Part shown: positions 1 to 7,899 of the stretch, one piece after another
How positions within the stretch are numbered: the stretch's first letter is position 1
Layout of the letters: each line of letters opens with the position of its first letter
NCBI GenBank assembly: GCA_025356295.1
Contig: JANXUJ010000119.1
Location: 1 to 54,419, forward strand
Length of the DNA stretch: 54,419 nucleotides
Direction of reading: 5' to 3'
Origin: Cyanobacteriota bacterium
GTDB taxonomy: Bacteria > Cyanobacteriota > Cyanobacteriia > Pseudanabaenales > Pseudanabaenaceae
Notes under the pieces: model-generated
Told to the model about the DNA's origin: nothing
The model's input: only the letters and a program-made list of their open reading frames with translations
Database searches by the model: none
Translations under genes and position numbers: made by a program

Positions 1-317
1 CCGATCTGTTTTAAAGCTCTTGCTATTGACCTTTCACTGATATCACCCCACAGTTGAGCCATCTCTGCCTGAGTTTTGTCACTATTGGCTTTGACAAATT
101 CTCGAAACTTTTCCCAGTCAGTAATTTTTTGTCTTTGTCCTACTACTGATGTTGGCTTGGCTGCTATATCTCCTGTTGTGGCTCGTCTCTGAAACCAAAG
201 ATTGATTGTATTTCGGCTGATGTTAAATATCTGACTTGCTTCGATTTTCTCTAGTCCATCCAATTCAATTGACTCGATTACTTTTTGCCGTAAATCATAA
301 CTGTACGAATTTGACAT
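1..317 (-). CDS. IS630-family transposase, N-terminal part (cut by window edge)
   Basis: About 105 residues are visible, starting at the ATG at 317 and running off the left edge. The product opens MSNSYSYDLRQKVIES and continues with a helix-turn-helix (ISRNTINLWFQRR, near residues 34-46) and a second DNA-binding stretch (DISERSIARALKQ). This is the usual N-terminal double helix-turn-helix of IS630-family transposases, which bind the element's ends; the DDE catalytic half lies outside the window. Many cyanobacterial IS630 elements split the transposase into two frames, which cannot be judged here. Confidence 0.8.
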   Translation of the reverse strand, partial: MSNSYSYDLRQKVIESIELDGLEKIEASQIFNISRNTINLWFQRRATTGDIAAKPTSVVGQRQKITDWEKFREFVKANSDKTQAEMAQLWGDISERSIARALKQI

Positions 318-366
318 ACCTATATTCTCCTTTTCCTCTACGTCCTATTACACTTTGCGGTAGCTA
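1..366 (-). mobile_element. IS630-type insertion sequence, left part only
   Basis: This is the 5' end of an insertion sequence transcribed leftward and cut by the window edge. It holds the beginning of an IS630-family transposase gene. Its outer end lies near 366, where the host reading frame of an older transposase stops abruptly after a TTA codon followed by another TA; IS630/Tc1 elements duplicate a TA target, so the boundary fits that family. The terminal inverted repeat cannot be verified because the far end is outside the window. Confidence 0.75.
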
Positions 367-657
367 TAAAACCCCATGCTCGTTGCCACTGTATTGCCTT
401 TGTGCCATTTCTATCTTTCTGGCATGACGTTTGTCTAATACTGTGTCGTCAAATAGCACGTACATGTACTTGGCTTCGTCCGATACAATCGTTGGTCTTA
501 CGTTTTCCCATAGCAGTCGCGGCGTTAACTTTTCCGTTTTTAGGTATCGGTTGAGCTGATCATGGCTGTTTCTTTCTAATAGGTTGGTGATTGTGTAGTT
601 TATCTGACTACTTACCAGGTACTGACAGTAGTCTAGGGTAGTAAACTTTTTTGACAT
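364..657 (-). pseudogene. Transposase fragment (IS4/IS701-like DDE type) interrupted by the IS630 element
   Basis: The 97-residue product begins MSKKFTTLDYCQYLVSSQ, contains FDDTVLDKRHARKIE (the first catalytic Asp of a DDE transposase) and ends QYSGNEHGVL followed at once by a stop. From memory, proteins of this cyanobacterial transposase group continue past this point for several hundred residues, so this is only the N-terminal quarter. The break coincides with the TA boundary of the neighbouring IS630 element, so the gene was split by that insertion; the remainder should lie left of the window. The family label is uncertain; that it is a broken transposase is fairly sure. Confidence 0.75.
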
Positions 658-684
658 TGCTTTTGCTTTAACCTTTCCTCCTTT

Positions 685-1761
685 TTACATCACTTTTTCC
701 TTTTGCGTAAGTCCTAATACTGTTAGATCCTTGCTTTGAAAAAACTCTAGCTGTTGTAAGCGATTGCAAATATTGACAGAAAGGTAACTTTGAATATCTA
801 GGGCTATCTGTTTAGCAATAGCTTCTGCAAAGTTTACTGGAACTGCATTACCGATCATCTTATAACCATCATTAATATTCTGATATTTAAACACAAAGTT
901 ATCTGGAAAGGTCTGAATTCTAGCGCATTCTCTAACGGAAAGTCTGCGATAAGGAGAAAAGGAGTTTAGGTCAAATATTCTTTTATCTTTCTCAACAAAT
1001 ATCATTGGAGCTGCTTGAGGATGAATAGGAGCATGTCTACCACAAGCCTGAATGGTAAAAGATGGCTCATCCCATTTTCTGACACGATTTCTTGACATGT
1101 AAATACTTGAAAAACCACTATCTAAATATTCGTGATTAGGTACTACAAGATTAACTTGCCCTGACTTTTTAACAGCAGGACATTCCAATAAACTCAAATC
1201 ATGAATACTTTCTTTAAGCGTTAATATTTTATTATTGCCTTTAGGAAAAACAAAATTACACTTCATATCCTGTCTATACCCAACAATAATTACTCTTTTT
1301 CTATCTTGAGGTACAGTAAAATTAACAGCATTCAGTAGTTGATAAAATATATTGTAGCCAGACTCTCTAAACATTTCTAAAATATTTGTAAACGCTTGCT
1401 TATGACGAGTCGCCAAAATACCACTGACATTCTCTGCTACAAAGAAAAGAGGTTTTTTATCTTTGACAACTCTTATATATTCATAAAAGAGTTGACCTCT
1501 TAAGTCATTAATCCCTCTTCTTGATCCTGCTTCACTCCAACTCTGACAAGGTGGCCCACCGATAATGCCAATACAGTTTGGTATTTCTGAAGATTTAATA
1601 TTCCTGATATCTCTTTTGTCTAAATTAACAGTCGAATGGTTTAGCTCATAGGTATCCCAAATAGATTTATCATACTCATTAGAAAAAACGATATTAAAAC
1701 CTGCTTTCTGAAAACCTAAATCTAAACCACCACAACCTGAAAATAGTGATACAACATCCAT
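685..1761 (-). CDS. DNA (cytosine-5) methyltransferase, M.HaeIII-like (predicted GGCC)
   Basis: This is the methylase of a type II restriction-modification system: it methylates cytosine at C5 so that the partner nuclease spares the host DNA. All main C5-MTase motifs are visible: SLFSGCGGLDLGF (5-17), GGPPCQSWSE with catalytic Cys72, ENV (110-112), QDRKR (152-156), RRLSVRECARIQTFPDNF (272-289) and GYKMIGNAVPVN (299-310). The target-recognition stretch YMSRNRVRKWDEPSFTIQA (221-239) strongly resembles M.HaeIII, hence the GGCC prediction. It lies 9 bp downstream of the nuclease gene in the same direction. No GCGATCGC octamer was seen in the pair, unlike the surrounding chromosome. A tail of about 35 residues extends beyond the conserved core. 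Confidence 0.93.
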   Translation of the reverse strand: MDVVSLFSGCGGLDLGFQKAGFNIVFSNEYDKSIWDTYELNHSTVNLDKRDIRNIKSSEIPNCIGIIGGPPCQSWSEAGSRRGINDLRGQLFYEYIRVVKDKKPLFFVAENVSGILATRHKQAFTNILEMFRESGYNIFYQLLNAVNFTVPQDRKRVIIVGYRQDMKCNFVFPKGNNKILTLKESIHDLSLLECPAVKKSGQVNLVVPNHEYLDSGFSSIYMSRNRVRKWDEPSFTIQACGRHAPIHPQAAPMIFVEKDKRIFDLNSFSPYRRLSVRECARIQTFPDNFVFKYQNINDGYKMIGNAVPVNFAEAIAKQIALDIQSYLSVNICNRLQQLEFFQSKDLTVLGLTQKEKVM

Positions 1762-1770
1762 AAAAAATTT

Positions 1771-2637
1771 CTACTTCTTATAAATAATAATCTTTACATC
1801 TAGAAAGATTGCAGGATTATTAGGTGATTTAATCTTAACATCTTTCATTTTAATCTTGCTAGTAATAGCAAGATTTTCTAATTCTTGTCTATCTTCTAAT
1901 GGGAAAGATAGATATTTTTGAAACTGCATTATAGCAATTACTTGAAAACTACACTTTTCGTCTTGTTCTGTGTGTTGAGAAGAATAAACATTTATAGGAT
2001 TTGATATTCCCCACATACCTCGAACTCTTAAATAGGTTATTCCTAAAGGATCAACCATATTAATCCTTCCCAATTCCTTAGTAGAAGAAAATTCAATTCC
2101 TTTTATTTGATTTACACCATTATAAATACTATTTCTAATTCTCTCATAAACTTCTTTATCAGCAGCATAGCAATCTCCATATATAAGCCAAAGAAGTTTA
2201 AGTTTATCTTCTTCAACATGTCCTATAGCATAGATTAAATCTTTAGAAGTCCAAGATTTTTCACATTCACGACATCCTTTAGTAATCATTGGGTCATCAA
2301 AAGAAAGCTTGGATTTTGGATATGAACTATTTAAAGCAATATCAGTACTTCGACTTGAAATTTTTTTAACTTCTACAGCATCCCCAAACTTCAAGATTAA
2401 ATCTGGAGGATTATTTGAGTTGCCTAACCAAGAGAAAAACTTATTGTTTATTTTTGCTAACTCATCTTTATCTTTATCATCTAATGTGATATCAAAAGCA
2501 TTAGAAAATGCTCTTTTAATAAAAAATTCTAAGTTATCGCCAACAGCATTTATCCTGTTTTTACTTTTCAAACCACTGGTTAAATCCAGATTATCTCTAT
2601 TTACAATATTCAAAACTAGATTTAGTAGATTAGACAT
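1771..2637 (-). CDS. Type II restriction endonuclease, NgoPII-like (predicted GGCC)
   Basis: The 288-residue product matches the NgoPII restriction-enzyme family as remembered: FSWLGNSNNPPDLILKFGD, then AVEVKKI (a PD-(D/E)xK-type catalytic segment, near residues 78-93), ALNSSYPKSKLSFDDPM, and KELGRINMVDPLGITYLRVR (about 188-207). NgoPII cuts GGCC, the same site as the HaeIII-type methylase next door, so the two predictions support each other. The nuclease gene precedes the methylase by 9 bp and both read leftward, presumably as one transcript. The AT-rich coding sequence, lack of HIP1 octamers and position between mobile elements point to horizontal acquisition. Confidence 0.9.
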   Translation of the reverse strand: MSNLLNLVLNIVNRDNLDLTSGLKSKNRINAVGDNLEFFIKRAFSNAFDITLDDKDKDELAKINNKFFSWLGNSNNPPDLILKFGDAVEVKKISSRSTDIALNSSYPKSKLSFDDPMITKGCRECEKSWTSKDLIYAIGHVEEDKLKLLWLIYGDCYAADKEVYERIRNSIYNGVNQIKGIEFSSTKELGRINMVDPLGITYLRVRGMWGISNPINVYSSQHTEQDEKCSFQVIAIMQFQKYLSFPLEDRQELENLAITSKIKMKDVKIKSPNNPAIFLDVKIIIYKK

Positions 2638-2711
2638 TTTTAATATATTTATAAGCGGCTCTTTAACAATATCAGAAGCTATGACAATCTATATTTTTTC
2701 TCTTTTTGTTT

Positions 2712-3680
2712 CTAACCAAAAAATAAATGAGTCTTATCCTCTTCAGTGGCGATCGCCTCCTTCTCCTCACCATCAACGTGTATCAAATCTTCTGGTTCAT
2801 CCTCTAAAGCTTTTAGATATTCCTTTAGTACTCCACCAGTGGCGATCGCCCTAAGTTTATGCATTTGGCGAGTTAGCTCTAGCAACCACTCCCGATCTAC
2901 TGTCATGTCGCTTTCTTTTGTACAGTATTTAAGAAGTTCTGAAACTAGCTGCATTGGTTGACTTCCCTTCTTAATTGCCTGAACATCCAAAATAGGATCG
3001 TAATCAAGCCTCAAACATTTGCGCCACATAGCAACCCATTCAGCTTGTTTGAGATAATTACCTCCAAAATAACTAGATGGAACCATTAATAAGCAGTGGA
3101 AGTGTGGATGTGCGCTACCATCTTTGCCGCGAGTAACTTCCACTGATTTTAACCATCCAATCGCAGGAAAGTCTTCTAACTTAGTCATCCGTTTAAAAGC
3201 ATCATTCATCAGCTTTATAGTTTCGCGCAGCTCTGTAATTTTGCAGTTACGCTGTGTCAACGTAACAAACAACCATCGATGCTTAGGATATTTCTCGACT
3301 ATTTGAGGTAGTACTTTGTAAGCTTTGGCTTTCCATACAAGCGATCGTTTCCATTGGCACACGGGGCAATGCCTCACTCTACAAAATCTTGCGGATGACA
3401 ATTTGAGAGCATATGACTCATCATCTATGGGCTTTAGAGTGAAATCTAATAGCTCAGAGCAAAATGTCATACGTTCGCTGTATCGATGAAAATCGCTACC
3501 TGCGTAGTGTTTAGCTACTTTGTCAGAGTTGTTACGATGTTTATCCCAAGGTTTATCCCTAGGACTAATATCTGACAGTGAGGGCGGCTCATCATGTAGA
3601 AACAGACAACAAAAATCTTGTTGTCTGTTTCTACAGGCACGAGAAAACCCGTTATTAAGTTGGAGGTGAGATACCAGCAC
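2712..3680 (-). CDS. Rolling-circle replication initiator Rep (Rep_1 type)
   Basis: This is a HUH-endonuclease plasmid replication initiator, which nicks the double-strand origin and stays covalently attached through a tyrosine. Visible are a Cys/His cluster RFCRVRHCPVC (98-108), motif 1 FVTLT (138-142), the HUH motif HPHFHCLLMV (191-200) and a KYCTKES motif with candidate catalytic Tyr242. The C-terminal 60 residues are acidic. The start is uncertain: the longest frame begins at a GTG (3680), and no in-frame ATG occurs until residue 71, yet the DEPPSLSD stretch (about 30-37) looks like genuine family sequence as remembered. Two inverted repeats overlap this 5' end. The gene may be a remnant or an active part of an integrated plasmid; whether it is expressed is unclear. 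Confidence 0.85.
   Translation of the reverse strand: MLVSHLQLNNGFSRACRNRQQDFCCLFLHDEPPSLSDISPRDKPWDKHRNNSDKVAKHYAGSDFHRYSERMTFCSELLDFTLKPIDDESYALKLSSARFCRVRHCPVCQWKRSLVWKAKAYKVLPQIVEKYPKHRWLFVTLTQRNCKITELRETIKLMNDAFKRMTKLEDFPAIGWLKSVEVTRGKDGSAHPHFHCLLMVPSSYFGGNYLKQAEWVAMWRKCLRLDYDPILDVQAIKKGSQPMQLVSELLKYCTKESDMTVDREWLLELTRQMHKLRAIATGGVLKEYLKALEDEPEDLIHVDGEEKEAIATEEDKTHLFFG
3595..3635. repeat. Perfect 18-bp inverted repeat in the 5' part of rep
   Basis: The arms TGTAGAAACAGACAACAA (3595-3612) and its exact reverse complement (3618-3635) flank a 5-base loop. A hairpin this long inside the start region of a rolling-circle rep gene could be a double-strand origin cruciform, a translation-blocking structure or an attenuator. 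The role is inference; the symmetry is seen directly. Confidence 0.85.
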
Positions 3681-3693
3681 TATAACGGGTTTT
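3644..3693. repeat. 12-bp inverted repeat overlapping the rep start
   Basis: The arms AAAACCCGTTAT (3644-3655) and ATAACGGGTTTT (3682-3693) are separated by 26 bases that contain the apparent GTG start. On the plus strand a run of T follows the right arm, so it could act as a terminator in that direction. With the hairpin next to it, it makes the rep leader highly structured. Confidence 0.7.
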
Positions 3694-3734
3694 TTAGTGT
3701 TTAAAATTTCAAATCAAAATTAGCTCAAAGTCTT

Positions 3735-3787
3735 GAATTATTAGGGATAAATGGCGGATGCAATCTGCCATTTATCCCTAATAATTC
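3735..3787. terminator. Perfect 21-bp hairpin at the end of the kinase gene
   Basis: The arms at 3735-3755 and 3767-3787 are exact reverse complements with an 11-base loop. The right arm includes the TAG stop codon (3778-3780) of the leftward kinase gene. It is placed as a terminator for that gene, though no strong T run follows it. It also marks the border between the accessory segment and the housekeeping block. Confidence 0.65.
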
Positions 3788-4809
3788 CAGTCTGGCGATC
3801 GCAACATTTTAAAATGTTCAAAACGTTGGTGAAAGTAACTATCATCAAGCTTGCTGTGATTATGGACGATCGCCGATTTGACACTAATTGACCATGACCA
3901 AATTTGGGCAACTTGGATTAATGGTTGTAAGCATCGGAGCTCAATTTCATGAAGAGACTGGATTGACTGATAACCCTGCAAAAAAGCTCTCCGAACATTA
4001 GGGCTAGTGCCTGCTTGCAGTGTTACTTGCAAAAATTTGGCAATGTCAAACGATCGCCAACCATAACCACATTGATCGAAATCAAACAGAGTTATTTCGT
4101 TGTTTTCTGTGAAATGGACATTTCCACTATGTGGATCGCCCCAGCAAACGCTCCAAATCGGAAACTTTTTAGGTAAATCACAAATTTGTTCTTTGATTTG
4201 GGCGATCGCTTCATTCATATACGATCGTGACGAATTATTCAGAAATGGTGATAGATCGCGCAATGAATCATCAAGTAGATAGTTAATTGTTAAATGTGGG
4301 CGATCAGCTTGACACTGAAAATCTTGCGCGGCTTTATGTAGGTTTGCTAAAGTTTCCCCTAACTTTTGGGCTTGTACTTTATTGAGATCGCCAACGGCTA
4401 CTGTACCTGTGGCATAAGTAAATAGAGACGCATAGCGTTTACCTTCGAGAGCAGAAATCTCGATCGCTAACTGTCCATCTTCGTTGCGAAGTGGATAGGC
4501 GACAGGAATATAGTTTTGATGAAGAAAGGCTAATAATTCTAATTCAAATTCGATCTCTGTTCTAGAGCGCCAATGGGCATGGGAAACCCGCAATACATAA
4601 CGGCGATCGCGAGTTTCAACCAGATAAATATCGCTTAATCCCCGCATCCAAAATACGCAACTGATAATTTTGCCCACTTGGTAGCGAGACAAGATGCGAT
4701 CAACTAAAGCTTGTGGTGCAAGCGTTGAATAAGTAATGGGGAAAAGCTGGTCAGGCATACTTCGGACATACTGTGGAGAATACTGTGGAGACAGGGCTAC
4801 AGCAGGCAT
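3778..4809 (-). CDS. APH-fold phosphotransferase (aminoglycoside/homoserine-kinase-like)
   Basis: The 343-residue protein has the kinase-like APH fold. The catalytic loop reads WGDPHSGNVHF (near residues 223-233), a variant of the HGDxxxxN motif with Pro in place of the common Leu, followed by the metal-binding LFDFDQCGYG. An N-terminal nucleotide-binding lobe precedes it (YLVETRDRRYVLRVSH). Such proteins phosphorylate small hydroxyl compounds; the substrate cannot be read from sequence, and resistance should not be assumed. It stands alone, with rep downstream and trmB diverging upstream. Several GCGATCGC octamers mark it as resident chromosomal DNA. Confidence 0.75.
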   Translation of the reverse strand: MPAVALSPQYSPQYVRSMPDQLFPITYSTLAPQALVDRILSRYQVGKIISCVFWMRGLSDIYLVETRDRRYVLRVSHAHWRSRTEIEFELELLAFLHQNYIPVAYPLRNEDGQLAIEISALEGKRYASLFTYATGTVAVGDLNKVQAQKLGETLANLHKAAQDFQCQADRPHLTINYLLDDSLRDLSPFLNNSSRSYMNEAIAQIKEQICDLPKKFPIWSVCWGDPHSGNVHFTENNEITLFDFDQCGYGWRSFDIAKFLQVTLQAGTSPNVRRAFLQGYQSIQSLHEIELRCLQPLIQVAQIWSWSISVKSAIVHNHSKLDDSYFHQRFEHFKMLRSPDWNY

Positions 4810-5001
4810 GGCGAACTCAAGTAAGTTAGAGGTTTTTTAGCGTTATTTAAGATATATCGCAGACCAAGAATCGAAAGTGTTTATGAAAAACCAAAAGATG
4901 TTTTTTATTCTGTGTTTTGATGGCTAGGTTTTAATGACTCAAAGCATTGCAAAACGCTGCCTTTGCTTGTTGGCTATTATTTTGAGGTATCCTTGAAGGC
5001 T

Positions 5002-5703
5002 ATGCAAAATTCTTTTTCTCAACCCAATTCAGTCGAAATTGTCAGCAATATTAGCAATGAAAATGTTTCCAAACGGGCGCGTGTGCGTGAACATGTCAAT
5101 CCATTAGCCAAAAAATATAGTGTCGCGATCGCGCCGCCAGTATGGACAGAAACTTATGTCGATTGGTCAAAACCGTTGAGCCTCGATATTGGCAGTGCGC
5201 GGGGACGTTACATTTTGCAGATGGCTCAGCTAAAGCCTGATTGGAATTTTTTGGGTTTGGAAATTCGTGAGCCGCTAGTTGATCGCTGCAATGAAGTTCG
5301 TGACGAACTGGGCTTAACTAATTTGCATTACATTTTTTGCAATGCAAATGTCTCACTAGCAGGGCTATTAACTAAAGGCTCATTGCATGAAGTGACGATT
5401 CAATTTCCAGATCCATGGTTTAAGCGCCGCCAACAAAAACGCCGCGCTGTCCAACCTGAGCTAGTGGCGACTTTAGCCGAGTTATTAGTTACTGATGCAC
5501 CCATATTTTTGCAGTCAGATATTTTTGAAGTTGCTGAAGATATGCGTCAACATTTTGATGCAAATGAGAGTTTTATTAATCTCGCAGGTGCGGGAAGTTT
5601 TGCTGATGAAAATACTTTTCCTGAGCATATTCCTACCGAGCGCGAAAACTCGGTGATCTCTCAAGGTTTGCCAATATATCGTGCTTATTTCAAACGCAAA
5701 TAA
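5002..5703 (+). CDS. trmB: tRNA (guanine-N7)-methyltransferase
   Basis: TrmB methylates G46 of the variable loop in many tRNAs using S-adenosylmethionine. The SAM motif LDIGSARGRYILQMA lies near residues 61-75, followed by GLEIREPLVDRC, and the family hallmark TIQFPDPWFKRRQQKRR lies near 133-149. I take the ATG at 5002; an in-frame TTG at 4963 would add 13 residues but lacks support. The 3' end overlaps the convergent trpS by 19 bases, so the two stop codons interlock and no terminator separates them. Confidence 0.92.
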   Translation: MQNSFSQPNSVEIVSNISNENVSKRARVREHVNPLAKKYSVAIAPPVWTETYVDWSKPLSLDIGSARGRYILQMAQLKPDWNFLGLEIREPLVDRCNEVRDELGLTNLHYIFCNANVSLAGLLTKGSLHEVTIQFPDPWFKRRQQKRRAVQPELVATLAELLVTDAPIFLQSDIFEVAEDMRQHFDANESFINLAGAGSFADENTFPEHIPTERENSVISQGLPIYRAYFKRK

Positions 5704-6683
5704 CCCATTGCATCTTTGACGGCATTTAGAGTTTTAAAAGCAGTCTCGGCAGCTTTTTCGCGACCATCATGCAGTACGCGGTCGAGATAGCCTGACTCTT
5801 TGACCACTTCATCATACTTATTTTGAATTGGCTCAAGATGTGTGATCGCAGCCTCAGTCAGCACTGTTTTAAAATCGCCCCAACCGCGCCATGTGGCTGC
5901 CTCAGCTTGCACTTGCTCTTTGGTCTTATTCGCAAAAATCATATATAAGCCGAGCAAGTTATTTGCCTCAGGGCGATCGCGATCATCAAAAGCTAACTCA
6001 CGGATCGCATCAGTTTTACATTTTTTGATTTTTTTAGAAATCTCATCAGGTTTATCTAATAAATGAATGCGACTCATTTCGGATGGATCGGACTTGGACA
6101 TTTTTTTTGTGCCATCGGTGAGGCTCATCACCCGCGCCCCTTCTTTGCGAATCAATGGTTTAGGCACTTTCAAAACTGACTGGAATAGATCATTAAACCG
6201 TCCCGCTACATCTCGCGTTAATTCTAAATGCTGTTTTTGATCTTCACCCACAGGAACCAGATCAGCCTGATATAACAAGATATCTGCCGCCATCAAAACA
6301 GGATAGTCCAGTAGACCCACGCTGACATTTTCGCCTTGCTTGATTGCTTTCTCTTTGAATTGGATCATCCGCTCCAACCAATTAAGCGGCGTAACGCAAT
6401 TTAGCAGCCATGCTAGCTCTGCATGAGCCGACACATGGGACTGCACAAAGATAGTCGAGACTTCTGGATCAATGCCACAGGCGATGTATAAAGCGGCGAT
6501 GTTGCGAGTGTTGCTAGCTAGAGTTTTCGGATCATGCGGAGCCGTAATTGCGTGTAGATCGACAACACAAAAGAAATTTTCGTAATCAGCCTGAGTCTCT
6601 ACCCAGTTGCGAATTGCCCCCAAATAATTGCCAACGTGAAGGTTGCCAGTTGGTTGTACGCCAGATAGAACTCGTTTTTGCAT
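5685..6683 (-). CDS. trpS: Tryptophanyl-tRNA synthetase
   Basis: This class I aminoacyl-tRNA synthetase charges tRNA-Trp. At 332 residues it has normal bacterial length. The ATP-binding HIGH-type motif is HVGNYLG (16-22, after SGVQPTGNL) and the KMSKS loop is intact (194-198). The start MQKRVLSGVQ is canonical. Its 5' end is overlapped by about 98 bases of the upstream same-strand gene, and its 3' end overlaps trmB, so it is crowded on both sides. Confidence 0.96.
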   Translation of the reverse strand: MQKRVLSGVQPTGNLHVGNYLGAIRNWVETQADYENFFCVVDLHAITAPHDPKTLASNTRNIAALYIACGIDPEVSTIFVQSHVSAHAELAWLLNCVTPLNWLERMIQFKEKAIKQGENVSVGLLDYPVLMAADILLYQADLVPVGEDQKQHLELTRDVAGRFNDLFQSVLKVPKPLIRKEGARVMSLTDGTKKMSKSDPSEMSRIHLLDKPDEISKKIKKCKTDAIRELAFDDRDRPEANNLLGLYMIFANKTKEQVQAEAATWRGWGDFKTVLTEAAITHLEPIQNKYDEVVKESGYLDRVLHDGREKAAETAFKTLNAVKDAMGYLRLK

Positions 6684-7332
6684 GGGAACAGGTCGATAAT
6701 ATATTTACAGGAACGGGTGCAGGAAAGACGATCGCTCGACAAAAAGGTAAGCTAGTTTGCCCTAAGTCCCGCTCAAAAGCTTTTGGTATTGTACCAATTA
6801 GCGTTTCGACTATGCTTTGGCGCGGGTCAGATGGTGTGATTTGATAGATCACGCTCAGGACATCATCAGGAAACCAAGCACGAACGAGGGTTAATAACTC
6901 TGGTGCAGTCAGGGCGCGATCGCGGTTATCAGCTACCAGCCTGAGACCCACTAAGCGATCGCTATCAAAATAAATATCGGCGATAAAACCTTTTACATAT
7001 ACAAGGGTGCGATCAGGCAGGGCATAAAGTGCTTCTCCACCTGGCTGTAGTTTATGCACTGTAAATTCTTGGCGATGAATCGTGGCGATCGCTGCCCAAT
7101 TATTATCTTTAGCATATTCAAAAAATTGGGTTTCCAGCATCCCCAGATGCAAGGTCGTTGGCTGCAATGGTGGACGCGCTCTGGTCTGCAAACTAGGCAA
7201 TGTTCTTACTGTACCTAGCTTTTCGTCAGTAGAGTTATCTGCACGGGCTGCAAATATATAGGCGATCGCATTGATACCGATTACGGCGATCGTCAAGCCT
7301 AAACAAACATAAAAGTTAACTCTAATTGCCAT
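6586..7332 (-). CDS. Membrane-anchored protein of unknown function
   Basis: The 248-residue product begins with one hydrophobic segment (about residues 5-28), so it is probably anchored in or exported across the membrane. The body (about 60-190) contains YVKGFIADIYFDSDRLVGLRL and LTALVRAWF-like stretches but no family I can name. The last 33 residues or so are encoded within the 5' end of trpS in another frame and look like low-information sequence rich in Ser and Trp. The true C-terminus may therefore have been lost by a frameshift. Several HIP1 octamers lie inside the gene. Confidence 0.6.
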   Translation of the reverse strand: MAIRVNFYVCLGLTIAVIGINAIAYIFAARADNSTDEKLGTVRTLPSLQTRARPPLQPTTLHLGMLETQFFEYAKDNNWAAIATIHRQEFTVHKLQPGGEALYALPDRTLVYVKGFIADIYFDSDRLVGLRLVADNRDRALTAPELLTLVRAWFPDDVLSVIYQITPSDPRQSIVETLIGTIPKAFERDLGQTSLPFCRAIVFPAPVPVNILSTCSHAKTSSIWRTTNWQPSRWQLFGGNSQLGRDSG

Positions 7333-7466
7333 ATATTCACCGATACGGCATAGGGCATTAATTTTTTTACTACCATTACCTTAGCAAATATATCTAAAAA
7401 CAAAGCGGCGTAGCGATTTCATGATATAGGTAATAATTAGCCATTTCTTTGCAGTTTTGTTAGTTT

Positions 7467-7832
7467 ATGTCCCTCAACCCAAAGTCAGATCGCGGCAAAA
7501 ATAAAGCTTCTTCCAAAAGTTTTGAGGCCATGCGGAAATTTTCCGAAAAGTACGCAAAAAACACAGGCACATTCTTTTGTGTCGATCCTAGTGTAACCAA
7601 TGCAGTTATTGAAGGTTTAGCTAAGCATAAAGAAGAGCTAGGCTCTCCTCTTTGTCCTTGTCGTTATTACGAAGACAAAGAAGCTGAAGTTAAAGATACC
7701 TATTGGAACTGCCCCTGCGTACCGATGCGTGAACGTAAGGAATGCCACTGTATGCTATTTCTCACTGAAGACAATCCTTTTGTTGGCACAAAACAAGAAC
7801 TTGAAGTAGTTGATATTGTTTATGATGCCTAA
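7467..7832 (+). CDS. ftrC: Ferredoxin-thioredoxin reductase, catalytic chain
   Basis: FTR passes electrons from photosynthetically reduced ferredoxin to thioredoxins, linking light to enzyme activation. The 121-residue protein shows the family's cysteine pattern: FCVDPS, then CPCRYYED, CPCVPMRERKECHC, which supplies the 4Fe-4S ligands and the redox-active disulfide. It is a strong marker for an oxygenic phototroph. The variable chain FtrV is not next to it, which is usual. A strong terminator follows the stop. Confidence 0.96.
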   Translation: MSLNPKSDRGKNKASSKSFEAMRKFSEKYAKNTGTFFCVDPSVTNAVIEGLAKHKEELGSPLCPCRYYEDKEAEVKDTYWNCPCVPMRERKECHCMLFLTEDNPFVGTKQELEVVDIVYDA

Positions 7833-7835
7833 GCC

Positions 7836-7874
7836 AAAAAAGAGAGTCGGTGCTTAGTACCGACTCCCTTTTTT
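7836..7874 (+). terminator. Rho-independent terminator after ftrC
   Basis: The stem GAGTCGGT (7844-7851) pairs with ACCGACTC (7859-7866) and is flanked by an A run on the left and a T run on the right, 4 bases after the ftrC stop. The symmetrical A/T tracts let it work for the convergent CheW-like gene as well. Confidence 0.9.
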
Positions 7875-7899
7875 GGTCAAGAAATATTTGCTTTAAAAG

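Noticed and set aside
2309..2854. Plus-strand frame of 181 codons across the nuclease gene and rep 3' end
   Set aside because: It runs antisense to the NgoPII-like gene and rep, both of which have convincing motifs; its translation shows no domain.
3778..4809. Aminoglycoside resistance gene
   Set aside because: The APH fold alone does not show this substrate, and the chromosomal context with HIP1 octamers suggests a resident kinase.
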